From positions 135,327,392 to 135,391,391 of the forward strand of contig NC_085046.1 of assembly GCF_963662255.1 (NCBI RefSeq): 64,000 nt of DNA, written 5' to 3'. The notes below the pieces were generated by a model. That model worked only from the letters and a program-made list of their open reading frames with translations. It made no database searches and was not told where the DNA came from. This DNA comes from Cinclus cinclus (Eukaryota; Chordata; Aves; Passeriformes; Cinclidae). The position numbers were made by a program, and so were the translations under genes. This document shows, in pieces, positions 37,099-51,743 of this stretch. Within the stretch, counting starts at the first letter, position 1, and every line of letters starts with the position of its first letter.

Positions 37099-40000
37099 AC
37101 ACTTTTTTCTTTTGATTATATACTTTTGTGCTTAAGTATAAAAAATCAAGTAAAAAAGCACCATGAATTATATTTTCCTATACAGGTGTATATATTATTT
37201 GTTTATGTCTTATGAATAAATGTAGGAAATGTAGAAATGCAGCAAATGGGAAATAATTTTAGTATATTTCTTTACGGCATATAATCAGTCTTTATTTCCA
37301 AATTTCCAAATTATATTTGATGTGAACAGAACAGATTTAGGTCTTGATTTGGGCAAAAAGAGGAAAAACAGAGCCTGTCTAACCAGAAACTTTTAAATTG
37401 AATAGGCAACGTATTTTAGAGTTGTCTTTGCTGAAACAGTATGAAGCCTCAGCCAGTGGACATTAACTTTTAACGCTGAGCCTCCCTGGAGTGCATTTCA
37501 AAAGAAAAATGTAGACTATGTTTAAGAAGAAAAGCAGGAGGAAAGGAAGGGAGACACCAGAAGCCATGGAGAATTTTAAAGCCTCCATGAATTTTAAAAT
37601 ATGATTTAGGTTGGCTTTTGGTCTGAGAACTTTCATTCTGAAATTCCCCAGAAAATTGATGATTATTTGGTTTAAGGGAAAAATACTCTTTCTTAGAAAT
37701 AATCACTGTTGATCACATGAACTTCCCAGTTTATTCAGAGCGAATTTAAATCCCTCTAGAGCACAGCAATAAAAAGAGGTATTCTTACTCAGTCCTACAA
37801 TTAGAGCCAAAGAAGCCATAAGCTCTAATAGTTAGCTTTGAGACTAATTGATGAAAATATCACAAAAATAAGAATTCTGAGATAAATTCAGTTGCGTAGT
37901 CCATACAGCGTGCATAGTTCATACAACATACAAATACCTTACTGAAATACAACACTAGACCTTGGAAAACAGAGTGAGGAAAGCTGGAAATCCTGTTGTC
38001 ATAAACAGAGTGATCATGAGAAAGGAATGCCTTTCTCTAGACCTAGCTGATATTTTCTACCACCTTGGGAAATATGGAAGTAGATATGATAATCAAATAA
38101 ACTTCCTACTTTTCTGTTTCATGCAGATAAATTACACTTGCAAGCTGTAGAAGCAACTATAAAAAGACAATTGTGTTTCCTTGCAAGTGTTTTTACATTT
38201 AAGGAAGTCTCCAAACTCCTTCAAAAAATCTCGGTATGAGTAGGGAAAATCCAAGTTTTCTGTATTAAAAACCATAGCTTTGGCTTTGAATAGATGCAAT
38301 CACCAAATTATTGAAAGTCTTAATCAAGATGTGAATCTGAAGCATCAGTTATCTGCCTCCTCACCTACTCCTTAGTATTAAAAGTGCCTTCAGCAATCCA
38401 CATTCCTCTAGCTGGAAGGAAAATGCTTCCCATGCATTGATTTTAGAAAACATCAAGGAAGTTGTAATTTAGAAATTAGTTTTCTGGTCTGGAGTATTCT
38501 GCCAAGACTGATAAAATCTTCAGATATACAAATAAGCATTCATATACGGTTAACACTAAACCTTAAAAGGTTTTGCATAATCAGAGAGTCCTACTAAGAG
38601 TGAAAGAGAATTTTTGGAAAACGTGAACAAAAATAATGATAGGACACTCAATTGAATTTTTCTTTCAAGGAAAAGACATTCAAATAGATTCTGCTCTTAG
38701 TTGTAACATTAAATTTTCTATTTCCAAGTGACCTGGTGCTTCCTTTATTTGTGAGAGGGAAAAAAAAACAAAGTAAAGCAGAAAGACAGAAAACTAGACC
38801 CTTTTTGGCCTGTTTAGCTACTGCTAAATACAATCCAACTAAAATCTCATATTGAAGCTACAGGATATGTCTCATTTACGTCTTAATAAAATGTAAAAAA
38901 AAAATTAAGATTTTAAAATCCAGATCAAGTGGTTTTAAATGCTTGTAAGTGTTAGATGAAGATTCATTAAGTATCTTAGAACAACAGTATTGTACTGTTG
39001 CATAATATAACATTTTAAAAAATGTATTCATGATACCCTTCCCTCTAAGAGATACAACAGTTTATCATGAAGCAAAGTGAACAATCATCAAAAAGATGAA
39101 TGATTGCCTATTATAATTAAAACCAACTATTAATAACTTTTGTAATTTCCTTTAATATTTTTGTCTTTTATGCTTTTAATAAAGTAAAAATAATAAATAA
39201 TTGCTTTTATATAGAATAAATTAGCACAATTATTAGCTAAGTCATTAAAAAGAGACAAATACCTTCCTTTATAGAAATAATATTTTGTAAATCTTTATGA
39301 CAGGCTTTTAATGAAAGGCATAAATCTAATCTTAATACTTGCAAAAAATCTATTTCCACAACTGCTTTGATAGTAAGTACTTCAGTTTCATGTTGCAAAT
39401 TAAAATTTCGTACTCCAAAAGATGAGAAGATAGCTATCACAATTCTGCTTTTAAAGAGACAGAGAAATGCTTTGGCAATACGGTTCCAATCTTATCTTTT
39501 AGAGGGTTGAATACAGAAAGTGAAATACAAGAGTTTCAAGAGAATTTATGTGATGAAAATAACAATTTCTCAGCACTAAGAGTAGGCTCGTTCAATAAAA
39601 TTATTGCACATGATAATAGGGTTGCTATTTGGCTTCACCTATTTTTCTAAAAGCATTAATCCCAGGGAATAGTCTCTTCCTGTGCCTAGTAATTTGAGCA
39701 GTGCAGAATGGATAACCCCTCCTGAAACATCTAGTCACTTCACACCACTCAGCATATCAACAAGAGTCTGCTCTGGGCTTCCCCTAATCTTAAATCACAC
39801 ACAGACACAGATACACACACCCACACCCATACACACATACAGATGTGTACACCCTCCTTTTTTAAATCCCAGCTTATAATATCTGGACTGTAGTAAAGGC
39901 TATGCTGAAAAATCAAATATGGTAGAGGATGAAAATCCTACTGGGCTGCTGTTGAAGCACATGTCTTCCAAGGTACAGATAGGCAGACCTGCTACAGTCA

Positions 40001-40231
40001 AACCCATATTTCTTGGATTCCCTTGTGTGAAGAACTCCCAAACACAAAAGTTTTAAATTGGAGGGAACTACTTAGGAAATACATACTTTTAGTCTTGGAA
40101 TATGAAAGCACACGTACATTTTCTCCTCTTATCTTCAAAAGCTGATAATGTTAGCAAACGAAATCTGGAATTGTAGTTTTAACTGTATATTCTGCAAATT
40201 CAGATTATGCAGATAACAACCTTGTCTAGTG
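37099..40231. other. AT-rich non-coding DNA
   Basis: No repeat family or gene was recognised. A CA-rich patch lies at 39795-39840. The stretch 38870-39240 is extremely AT-rich. Confidence 0.5.
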
Positions 40232-40318
40232 ACAAGTGTCCCTGCCCATGGCAGGGGCATTTGAAACAAGATTATTTTTAAGTTCCCTTTCAACCCAAAT
40301 CTTACTATGATTCTACTA
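40232..40318 (+). mobile_element. CR1 3'-terminal scrap, forward
   Basis: CCTGCCCATGGCAGGGGCAT, then AAGTTCCCTTTCAACCCAAA and ACTATGATTCTA, follow the order of the avian CR1 3' end in forward orientation. Confidence 0.75.
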
Positions 40319-41618
40319 AATCTGAGAAGATTTTCAAGTGTATACTATTCTATAAAACCCTAGGTTCATCTTGCATTTGAAATATTTTTGAAATTTAAAT
40401 TTCTGTTAGTAATACTCTATATCTCCTCCTACAAGGCATTGATATTCTGTATTTTAACTTAGATTTTTATTTTATGTGTTTCTTACTGCATACTTTCCTT
40501 ACTTAATCTCAAATGATTTTCTGAACTGCAATTCTGTTATTTAAACATCTATTTGTATTTTATTGCAAAACAATATAGAAAAAGAATTATATACTAAAGC
40601 TGGAACAAAACATCTGAATCAATACCATGAGAGTTTAAGAAATGAAAAAGGTGAATAAAAATGAAAATAAGGATTATCCTCCTTTAATATTTTCTCTTTC
40701 TTTCCTATCCTCTAAAATTTATAACTGTGCTGATGTTTGAATTCAGAAGACTTTATGCACCAAATAATAACAGACCTTTTCTCTGAAGAGCAAACATTTT
40801 TTTTCCTCTCAAGCAGAATTCTTTTCTTTGCTAAAACCCTGATTTTTTTTTCTGAGAAAAATAAACAAAATTAAGGTTTTTGCTAACATATCAGAATATC
40901 ATTACTTCTGCTTCTGAATTGAACCTCAAGTGGAGATGGGAGTAACTTCTTATGTGTACTCTATAGCTTCTATGAAAATGACAACTGACTGTGGCAGGAT
41001 TCCTACATATTCAGGGTGTCCCAGGGCCAGAATGTGTGAGCTACTTCTTTTTAGTGCAGCAATCATTATAAACCCTGATGCAAAACAGCCAGACACTTTC
41101 TGCATAATCTTTATCTTCTAGATCACTACATGGTAAGAGGGAAAGAAATAAACAGCACAGGCAAATATACAGCTAACAAGTCTTAAATATCCAGTAATAA
41201 TTCCACAACGACAACAAAAAACAAGTGTTCACTGTGATGCTCACATGAAGTAAACACCAATGCTGTGTTTCAGTAAAGTAATAATGATATATTACATAGT
41301 TTTAATGCTTACAGTTGGTGTTCACATATGGAGCTCTTTGATTCATGGTTTGAAGCATATGACAACTATAGTGGGAAATAAAATTAAAGGTTTGAAATAG
41401 AGATATAAATGTTGTGAATATAAAGAGTGTGAACGATTGGAACATAATGCATTCCAGCAAGGTTCAATCAATATTCAGATATGATCAATGCTTGAAATGT
41501 AAGATACTAAACCATAGCAATTTAAATCAAAGAAAGAAGATATTCACAGTCTTAGAATATGAAAAGAGAAAAAGCAATGGCAAAATCCAAAAAAGAAGTC
41601 CAAACTGTATAGAAAGAA
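40319..41618. other. AT-rich non-coding DNA
   Basis: Nothing recognised. The ATG frame that begins at 41414 owes its length to the following microsatellite. Confidence 0.5.
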
Positions 41619-41751
<133 letters not shown>

Positions 41752-41777
41752 CTTCTTAACAGAAAAAGGGTGGAGGC

Positions 41778-42127
41778 TGTAAAAGGTATTCCTTAGTTAG
41801 GGAAACATAAGAGGCTTCTCCCATAGCAAACCCTCTTCTGTCATGCCAATGTACCCTGTTCTGCTCCCTGGGTCAGCCCTGTGCCCCTTTCCCTCAGTCT
41901 TTCGGTCACTCCCACCCTGTGTCCCTCTTGGCTCCCATGCCCTAACCCCACCCTGTGTCACCCCCATGTCCCCTGGTAATTGGTCTCTGATGCTCCCCCA
42001 GCACAGACCACCCGTGTACTTGAACCTGGACCCTCACCAGGAGTCTGCCTTTGCCTTTGCCTCTGACCGTGGACTGTCCACGTGTGTGACTGAAATAAAT
42101 AATAATAATCTCTGAGGAACCCATACA
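41778..42127 (+). mobile_element. Probable small LTR, 350 bp
   Basis: A GC-rich block in AT-rich DNA, starting TGTAAAAGGTATTCC and ending GAACCCATACA (TGTA/TACA inverted ends). The flanks GAGGC (41773-41777) and AAGGC (42128-42132) match at four of five. A poly(A)-type GAAATAAATAATAATAATC lies near 42093. An interior 'ACCCTGTGT.CC' module recurs (about 41918 and 41951). An overlapping 90-codon frame is not a gene. An alternative 3' end near 42184 (TTGCAACA) cannot be excluded. Confidence 0.5.
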
Positions 42128-42132
42128 AAGGC

Positions 42133-45100
42133 CCTTCTTGCTTCTTTATCTGCAACCATCTTTATAGCTATCTAGCTTGCAACACAAAAGTAGTCAAGAA
42201 GACTCTCAGATTACAAAGGAATTTGGGACAATCATGATTGCTCAGAACTATCTTACATTAAATAGTAATGAGTTCTCCAGAAAATGCTGAGGATCAAAAT
42301 GCGCAATGAGAGAAGTCCTTCCTGGTTCTGTCACCTATGATTCATTAGAATTCTTGTTTTCGTGTTGATTTCCTTTATAATTGGCTCAGAAACATCCCTC
42401 TAGGCATTAACAGGATTAGATTACTCTATTAAAATATCATTAGTTTAAAAAACAATTTCCCTCTATCAAGTTTACTCTACGATCTACTTTCACTTCTTTG
42501 GATGATTTTAATTTAGATCAATCTCCAGTGATTTAATTACATCCAGGTGTCATGGATGTCCTTATTTACTGTTGCCAGTCTTTTAGCTTCCTCCCTGGAA
42601 CTGACTGCAGGGATTGTGCTGCCCTGTTTCATTAATCTGGTAGTTTCAGACAAGGCATGCTGCACCCCCACAGAGTAGTCACATCTGTATGCTGTCTATT
42701 TTGTACTGATTCTTGAATTTTTTTATTTCTTTTCAGTCTGGAAATAGGATCCAAAGATTACAGTACAATGCAATATTCATGTAATTCTGAAGATCAAAAA
42801 TCTATTACCTAAATGTTCCCAACGAATTCTTATTTTAGAATGGGGGAAGATGATAAAACAGGGGTAAAAAAGCTAGTTCAGAAGTTTCAATGCATCATCC
42901 AAGGTTAAGGAAGCTTAAAAAAAGAGTAAAAAGACTTAAAACTTTGCATTTTAAGAAGACTAAGCACAGGCAGGAAAAACAGAAAAAATTACTTTATCTC
43001 TTTCTTTCAGAGCTACAGCTCAGCTCTGTTTTCACTCCCATTCCCCTGTGCCTTCTTCCTTCCCTTCCCTTATCTCAAATGCTCTTGCTTCATCATTTCT
43101 TTAATCTATGGTAACAAGATCTAGAGCTCATCTTCCACTTGCAGGATGCCTCTATCAAATAAATCATTGATAAAGTACTTGATTCAAAAATTCCTTTTAC
43201 TTGTTATTGCTCATGAGGTGTCACAGATTTCCATTAGTAAATCAGCATTTGAATTATGTATTTTTTCTCAGTAAATATATTAATAGCAAAAATTCTTGCT
43301 ATCTTTCCAAGAGAAGAGAGAAGGAAATATTCTACTTTAAACACTTACACAAATACATGATACCTAATCTATACCATGAATAACTGATAGTCAAATGAAT
43401 ATAACTTGTATTAACCTTCAGAAACATCTTCTGTGACCTTAAATACACATAACATCTTTAAAATATGGATATGTGGTCTTTATGTGTTCACCTTCATTTC
43501 TGATGTCTATAAACACATCATATGTATGAGTGTGAGAACCCATGGTAATAAAACCCTGACTATCCTCTTCTGATTTTTTCTCTTCTTAAACATGTAGTTA
43601 ATAAAACCAGATTTGTATGTCATGGTGTTTGCACCTTTTCCTTTTTGTACTAAAATTGTTTTACATTATTCAGCTGCCACATTTTTTAAATTAAATAAAT
43701 TTAGTAAACCTGAAGTGAATAAAACAAATTCAAGCAACTGAAAGCTCTTCTGTATCACTAAGTGATACAGCTTTCAATGACACACATACATATTTTTTTG
43801 CCTGCATTTGCATCAGAAGTGTTTGTATTGTCTGACCATTTGGAAGTTGTCTTGGTGGGTTTTAATGATTGATGTCCCCATAGAACTGCCTGAGATCTAG
43901 ACCCAACAGGTAATTTAGGTCCCATTCTTCAAAAGTACTACTCTTCCAACTGAAAGGCACATAATTTTGATGAAATTTGGTGATCTAAAGTCACTACAAA
44001 ATTACAAAATTATATTCATCTGTCACTTACCCAGACATGTCTGAAAGCCTTTCAGTCTTGACTGAGACAACCTATTGATATTTAGACTGGATCTCAATGG
44101 GATAATTCTTTTTTTAAATTTTATTTGTACTTCTCTGTTGGAAGCTTGTCCTGAGGTCCTGAGACCATCAACTGCAGCAATATTTGTGCTCACATATGTG
44201 TTTTAACTGCTGCTTTCCATTAGAGTCATGTGGCCTTGTCTAGACAACAACCATCCAGGCAGGGTCTACAGCAAGTTTGAATTCTGCTGGCTGCAACCTG
44301 AATGTGCCACAACATTCTCAGCAGTCTGTGATGCTCACACACAATTTTGTCCGCAGTGACCTTAGCCCTGGCCATAAGACTCTGTTCTATTGTGCTCTTC
44401 AGAGCTCTCAGGAGAGCTTATTCATCAGTAGTGAAATCATCAAGGTGATTCTGATTCATAGTCCATCACCTCAGTCTCCTAACTTTTGTGATATAAAAGT
44501 AGCCAGGCAAGCAGATGCAAAACAGTAAATCCTTGGTTTATGTGTTTGCCTCTTTCAGTTCTCCTCAGCTTCTACTCAGACAAAATGAACTTTAATTTAT
44601 TAATATGATATAAATACCTACTTCAGATAACCCGCACTTCAAGTACATCCTCCAGCTTTATGATATAAAACTATGTTTTGTTAATGGGGATGTAGTTTAT
44701 ATTCCATTAGTGTCTTTTCAGAATAAATGGATTAATTGGTAGGGTAAAATATCCTGAAAAGATGCTTCTTTAGTACATTGTAAGCAATAAACTCAAGACA
44801 ATGTAACTGTAATGGTAAATCAATTGCTTGAAAATTGCCAAAACTGTATTTATGTCCAGAAGCTTCTTATCAACAGCTCTATACTGAAGTAAAAATTTAG
44901 ATTAATACTCTGCTGGGAGTTTCATAGGAAAAATATATTAGCATGTAGTGAAAGTCCTCAGCCTGAGGGCTGGTCATTGTAACATATGAGATAATCTGCA
45001 TGATCTAAGCCCATTGATTTCTCATAAGGAATAGGTATAGTCAAATGCTAAAGATGGTGGAAAATGTCAACATTTTCCTAAAAAGACTAACAATTTCACT

Positions 45101-45545
45101 TTGAAGAAGAAAGCTGAAAAGATGAGTTAGTGTGGGAAAGACTTCTGAAGGTGTGTGAACTGAAGGAGGAAGGCAAGGAAGAGGGTTTTAAAGGAAGCGT
45201 GAACATAGATTTTCTTTTCGTTTCCATGGAAAAAATGAAATTAACAAAATCCGTTATCCCAACTCAGGAGAAACAGTAAAGTGGTGCCATCAGTGACCTA
45301 CAGCCCATATTTAGGACTCTTGTCAATGTCCCTTTTGGCCCAATCAGTCAGCCAGGATTCCAATTTAAACAGGGTGAAGCTCGTTTAAACACTGTGAACT
45401 ATGACAATTCAGCCTAATTAGTCCAAGGCAGATGATCTCTAACTGTCACAACCACCATTAGGGAACTTTGCATTCCACCTGGCACAAAGAAGTGGTGCAG
45501 GTGACAATGTACCCTGAGTACCCTGGTCTGCTGTTACAGATGAGC
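42133..45545. other. AT-rich non-coding DNA
   Basis: No gene or repeat family was recognised; one hairpin is listed separately. The sequence around 44150-44530 is less AT-rich with an 83-codon frame but no supporting signal. Confidence 0.5.
43740..43775. repeat. Hairpin with CTGTATCAC arms
   Basis: CTGTATCAC, loop TAA, GTGATACAG pair perfectly over 9 bp. Outside a 5-base bulge, GAAAG and CTTTC add a second 5-bp helix. Unexplained. Confidence 0.85.
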
Positions 45546-45622
45546 CTGTTTGAGCAGGAGTTTGTACTACAGACCTCTTGGGAGCCCTTTCAGATTGAAT
45601 GAAACAGAAATTCTATGATATT
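45546..45622 (+). mobile_element. CR1 3'-terminal scrap, forward
   Basis: TTGAGCAGGAGTTTGTACTA, ACCTCTTGGGAGCCC and AGAAATTCTATGAT follow the forward CR1 terminus in order. The preceding 250 bp may be a more diverged part of the same copy, but I cannot support that. Confidence 0.65.
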
Positions 45623-47286
45623 GCTGTGAGTGACTATATAGACAAAGTCCAAATTTTAAAAGGCAGTGAGATGTTTGATATTTTTCTATTATCTGGTCTG
45701 ATATAAAGAGATTGTACATTAGAATATTTGTGGTTAAAAGCCAAAGAAAAAAAACCCAATAACATTTTTTAAAAGCAAACAAGTTTCCTACAACAAAAAA
45801 TCAACTACTAAGGACAGGACTCAACACCTAGAATTTGTGTCTACTTATGTAAAAGACAGAGAAATTACCGGCAATATTTTTTTGACTTTGAAAATTATAA
45901 TAAGCACATTATTTCCCCTGAAAATCCATACTGAATATTCTATGTTTCTTTCAAACAGTATTGAATTGTTGCTTCATTTTACTTTTTTATTATTTATTTA
46001 CCAATTAAAATACATGTGTCATATGAATTGGTCTATTGGTCTATCTAATTTGCACATGGAATAATAAATAATGACAATTTATTTGCTTTCTATTTATTAC
46101 TGTTATCTAGCTCTTCATTATCAGTTGCCATATGTCATCTGACCTGGACACCATATATTATCAGACCTAAAGTTTTTCTTATTTCTTCTGTATTTTAAAA
46201 TAAACATTCCAGCTATGGTTTCTTGTAAATTTTATCTCCCATTTTTACATTATTTCACTTCAGAAGCTTCTGTATATTTTTTTTCTGTTTTGATTTGCCC
46301 ATGCTCAGTTTACATGTCTTTATTTGTTGATAATTCTTCTTAATTATTGTCTTCATTTTCCCTCTTATTTAGGGATTGGTTTTAAAATTTATGTTCCTGT
46401 TTCTGAGGCCACATCCTTCTCATCACCTGATCTTAAAAATGTACTCACATACTATAAGAAATGATTTTCTCAAGATCACAGAAGAAATAATAGGAAGCGA
46501 CCCAGAAGATTGCTATTTCTGCTTCCATTTCCTTTGATTTAGTCATTAAACCATGCACAGAGAAGAGCTAAGGCAAAATGCACTGTACCTAAATGATTAG
46601 CCTGGTTTCTTTTCATCCTGAAATTTCAAATACTCATATACTAAAGTTAATGAAGCATATATGAATGACTGCAAAAGTTACTTGGAAAGACATTGCTGAT
46701 GGGCCATGTTTAATCAGGGTACTGTCACAAATCAGGTACAGTATCTGCATATCACAGTAAAATGAATAGAGAACTTAATTAGAAAATCAAAAGGACAAAT
46801 CTGAGTTTTATCTGGTGGAAGGCGTTGCTCTTAGACTTTTCACATTCAGATTCTTAAGTAAAATGTTGGGGAAAAAAGATGAATCTTGGCAGCATCTCTT
46901 GATGGGCATTTTGCACTAAAGCATTAAGTCATATTTCCCTGAGGACCAGCCCCAAATCTCTGAAAAGAGATTATTATAAACAATTGAACAGAGATGTCAG
47001 AAACCATGTATGACAAATCCTTGTGTCATATGCACATCAATGTCTATGTCATATGCCATCAATGTATGCCCACACAAACACACACAAAATGTATCCTCTG
47101 TGGAAAAAAAAATGTAATTCAAGGGAAGCAATACTTAAATAAGAGAAAAGTTTTAGTTCTTATAAAATAATATCCAGGGAAGAATATAAAACAAAAATGT
47201 TGAGTAATGGAAGACATAATTGTACTAAATAAATGGACAAATATTTCTAATGAAGTACACAGGTCTACATAATTCTATATAATTAT

Positions 47287-47304
47287 ATTATATTATAATA
47301 TAAT
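47287..47304. repeat. 18-bp perfect AT palindrome
   Basis: ATTATATTATAATATAAT equals its own reverse complement, within an A/T-only run from about 47275. Confidence 0.9.
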
Positions 47305-48606
47305 CATAAATATAGATGGTAACAGATATTTGCATCTATGGAAATTATCTCTATACCAGGATTCCTGTAAGGTTTATGGATTTTAAGTTGTCCCGACTTA
47401 ATTTTTTTTCATTTAGTGTCAATTATTGATATGGTATTGTTAACATAAGGATCATTAATCTCTTAGGCACCTTCCTAATATCACCTTTGGATATCATTGA
47501 CTCAATTTGTAATTTTCTAAGGTTGTTTTTTGTTATACAAAAGAGGTTAGCTTTAATCATATTTGATTTAGGCATGACTGAAGATCAGATTAATCTTGTT
47601 TATTATTTATTCAATAATATGAAATAAACTTTCACAAAAACATCTTGGGTTAACCTGGGGCATAAATTTTTAATTCAGTAATAGAAAGAATATGCTATAT
47701 ATTGCGTTGATTTGTTAATAACAACACTTCTTTCATGGTTTTCAGTTATTCTAGACACCTCAAAGGACAGGCTTTTGTGCAATCTACAATGTCTGTTACT
47801 TGTCAGCCTCCAAGTTCTGCATACTGAAGTTTGATTTCATGCGTTATTTGGTGCAGTTCTTCATACATGGGCAGCACATATCATATTTTCTTCCTCGGAC
47901 AGAACATATGGCTGGTAACAAAAGTACATGTGCCATCAAGTTGCTCAGAGAACTGTAAGCAAACTTTTTTTTTAACCATGAACTTATCAATTCCTCCTCT
48001 GAGATGATAACAAAGTTCTATTGAAAGTCAGTATAAAGGAAAATCAACAATCAAATCTAGGACTGTGAATCTATATTGCTCAATTATTTTCTTGTCACAT
48101 GCTTTCTATCATACTTCATTTATGAATTATGGATAGAGCTCTGATCCTATACTGAAAAATCAGTTACTGTGTATATATTGGCCCAGAGACCTGGATATGG
48201 CAATCGATCTATCACACTGGTAACTTATACCATTAATTCTGGAGTTTGGGACCCTGGTTTTTATTGCCATGTCTCTAAGTATTTAAGGAGTATTTTATAA
48301 GTAAATATGCATGGAAATAACCATGAAGAGTAAAGGGATATAATTAATGCCTTTTGCACATTAAAGGCTATCCCAAGTCCCTATTACCTTTAATGATCAC
48401 TTTAAATGTCTTATATTTACGTTAATTACATTAATTCATTGAGGTCAAAGTTTAGTATTGTCATGGAACACTTAAAAATGGTTGAAATTTGGGCATTAAA
48501 AAGAAAATGCAGCTATTTAAGAAAATCTTTTTATAAAATACTGTGAGCTTTTGATTTTGAAGTGTCTTTTAGACAGAAAATTGACAGCCCTACCTTTTTA
48601 CATTTT

Positions 48607-48637
48607 GAAGGTAATTCTTTATATATAATTTACCTTC
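48607..48637. repeat. Imperfect hairpin around TATATATAA
   Basis: GAAGGTAA at one end pairs with TTTACCTTC at the other, enclosing an AT-only loop. Confidence 0.75.
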
Positions 48638-50541
48638 AGCAGGTTAGTTTATGAATATTTTGAATCATTTTTGTAAGAAAAAATAAGATTAGGAGCAATG
48701 TGAACAAATTAAATTTCACAGAGATACTTTAGCCACATTTATAACTAACTTAGTTGAACGTAGTCATGACTTTGTTTCCATACTTCTCAAGAACAGACTT
48801 CTTTCAGCTAACCCTGATTTAGTACACACACATCCAGCAGAACAGATAATTATAAGTTGTTCTTCTCTTTTGTGAATTATTTTATTTTGAAAAAAAATAC
48901 ATATATATAATCATATGTTATAGGGATATATTGGCTATTTGAGGGGAGGAGTTTAAAACATTTTTTCAGCTAAATAGAGCTAAAAACAATGTTGAAAACT
49001 TAAGGAAAACAGGAAATTTCTTAGGGAGGCAAAAAAAAAGATCTTAGGAAAGAGATCAAGCAATCTGAATATAGAGAGGACCCTATGAAGAGTCTTGGCG
49101 CAGGTAAAATTCACCATTAAATGTTCTATGTTGGAAATCACTCTAGTACATAACAAAAACATGCATGAATAGGAAAATACATAAATAAATACTTTCTTGG
49201 ATTTTTTATTTGAAATTCCAATGTAATCTTCTACATTATATAAGAAATTATTGCCTCCTATATATTAGCAATTAGTACCTTTCCATTATTCTGGTTATAG
49301 ATTCTATTTTCAGGGCCATATTCAGGATTTCAATAAGTCTATGGTCTTCCTTCTGTAAAATATTTCCCAACTCTCCAAGGCATATCATAATTCAATGGAC
49401 CTCTAGGAAATACTAGCAGCTGCCTAAGGGGATATTATAAAACTACAGGCAGCAACAGACATCTACTGCACTACTCTGAAACAGCAAAAAACGTGCAAAC
49501 TTGCATAAATTTTTGGAAACTGTTTTGGGCATAGGAAAGGAATTTATTGGTAGAATATACAGATCTTTGATCTCTAAGGCATCAGACATAGGCAGCTTCT
49601 GATGATTCAGAAAAGAAGCATTTTATCAATACTATTTGCCTGGCAAGGTAATAATAATAATACTGAAATAATTCTAAGTTGTTGCAATTCATGCTCATTT
49701 TATACACAGTGAGTTTGAAAGAAACCAGACCATTATGCATAGAGTTCATTTAAAAGAATTTGAATTTATAAGGCTCCTAGGGAATTCAATAGCCCTTTCT
49801 GAACTCTGTTAAAGGGAAGAGTGAATTTTTAATCTGTCATCGCTTTTCAAGTTATAAATTGTGCTGTTAAAACAATCAAATGTATGGAAAACTTGAAGAA
49901 AGAAAACACAACTGTCAAGCAAGCAAACATGACTAAAAACTTTGCAGAATTTTAAGGATTTATAAATTTCACATATATTTTTGTTAATAATTATACCAAT
50001 GGGTATTTAAAAATTAGGGTGCTTAAAACAGCTGTCTGAAACACTTCTATAGCTTGTCAAAAGTGTGGGTAAAATAAAATTATCTAATTAGATATTCTTT
50101 CATATTTTTAGGCAGCTTATTAATTTTAGACTTTTTGAATTTGTTGTCTTGTGGGGCTTTCTGTTCTGTTATTTTTTTCTTAGGTACTTTATATTATCAG
50201 CTCATTTATCGAGCTTCAGCCTGATGCAATTTGAAACGGTTGATTCATTTTAAGAACTGTATTTAAGATAAAACTTTGATTGTGGAAAAGTCATATCGGT
50301 CTTACCTATATTGACTTTTCTGGCAAAGTGGAAATAGCAAAATAGAGCATCCAAGAGGGAAAAGGTTAAACTATCTTAGTCATCCTGAGGGAAAATGGAA
50401 ATAAAAATGGAAATTAAAAAAATTGAAAGGAACGAAAATTTTGGAAGAATAAATTTATGTAGGGAGAAGCAGAAACCTAGACATGGTAGCTGTCTTTCAA
50501 TCATTAGATGTGTTCTAGGCAATCATACATACACATGTGCA

Positions 50542-50565
50542 CCAGATATTCAGGGTAATATCTGG
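50542..50565. repeat. Short perfect hairpin
   Basis: CCAGATATT, loop CAGGGT, AATATCTGG. Isolated in AT-rich DNA with no associated feature. Confidence 0.85.
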
Positions 50566-51596
50566 CATGCTGTAAGAATTCTGTGTATTGCCAGAACACC
50601 CTGAATGCTACCTAATACAAGATACTGGTTTTATTGTTTTTGCAGTGGTTATAAATTAAAGCTGAAGAAATGACCTGGGGAAAAGTAGTAATAAACAATA
50701 GCAAAGGAAAAAATACCACAGGAGTAATTTTATATTTTATTGCAAAAGTAATAAATACTTTGCACACAAAGTAGGTACACTGCACCACCACACTGTTTCT
50801 AAGCTGAATCTCCCCAGTAATAAATTATCCAGCTTTTTTTTTGTCAGGCTGTGAAGTTTCAAGCACTGCAATAAAACATGCACATATTTCACTCCACTTA
50901 ATGGAAGCATGTCACTGAAAGTTTCAGAGACCTTTCTCTAGCTTTTTAGTGAAAGTACTGAAATTGTAAAGCTATGGAATTTCATAAAATTTGATTTTCT
51001 AAGAAGACTTAAGCTAGGTTTCAGTTAAAATTATTCTGACATTTTTAATGAAGTCAGTCAACTATTCAGTGAGCTTAGAGGTAGTACAAATTAAGAGATT
51101 TAAGGCAATTCACAACTAATAAAAATTTGGACAAATAGTTTTAATGAGTAAATTATGTACTTATGGAACACAAACTTTATTCAGTATCATGATAACATCC
51201 ATCAGTTATTTGACTGGGTAGAATGAATTGCATAAAGAAATTAGATTCCATTATATGTCCCCCACAGAACAGACTCCTGAAAACCTTTTAGATGAAAAAT
51301 AGGTAAGCAAAAATGTGTGATTTTGGATAAATTATCGGATTTGTGATTCATCCACTCCTTACCTCAACAATAGTTTGAGAAAAAAAAACACAAAACCATG
51401 AAGAAAGGAACCAGACAGCCTGTCACTGAAGACATGACACTGTGCGATGGAGAAACATGGAAGAGTGAACTGAATGATTGCTCTCATCAAATGGCACTGA
51501 GATGAAAAATACTGATTTTCAAAACAATAAATGAATGGAATTTTTTATTTATAAAATACAAGGTGTAACTCAGAGATTAAGAGCCCGTGCCCTTGA

Positions 51597-51743
51597 GAAA
51601 ATTTCGAAACAGGAAAGTGAAAAAATGCATCAGGAAAATATAAGGGGAAAAAAATGGAAAAGGAAAAATAAAGACAGCAAGAAAAAAAAAAAGAAAAAAG
51701 AAAAGGGAAACAAAGGAAACAAGAAAGAAAAGAAAAACAGAAA
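51597..51743. repeat. Purine-rich low-complexity tract
   Basis: About 150 bp dominated by A and G, with few pyrimidines on the forward strand. Two overlapping open frames (lysine-rich forward, Phe/Ser-rich reverse) are composition artefacts. Confidence 0.85.

Noticed and set aside
47275..47310. AT palindrome as an origin or regulatory site
   Set aside because: Palindromes of this size are common in A/T-only runs and nothing else supports a function.
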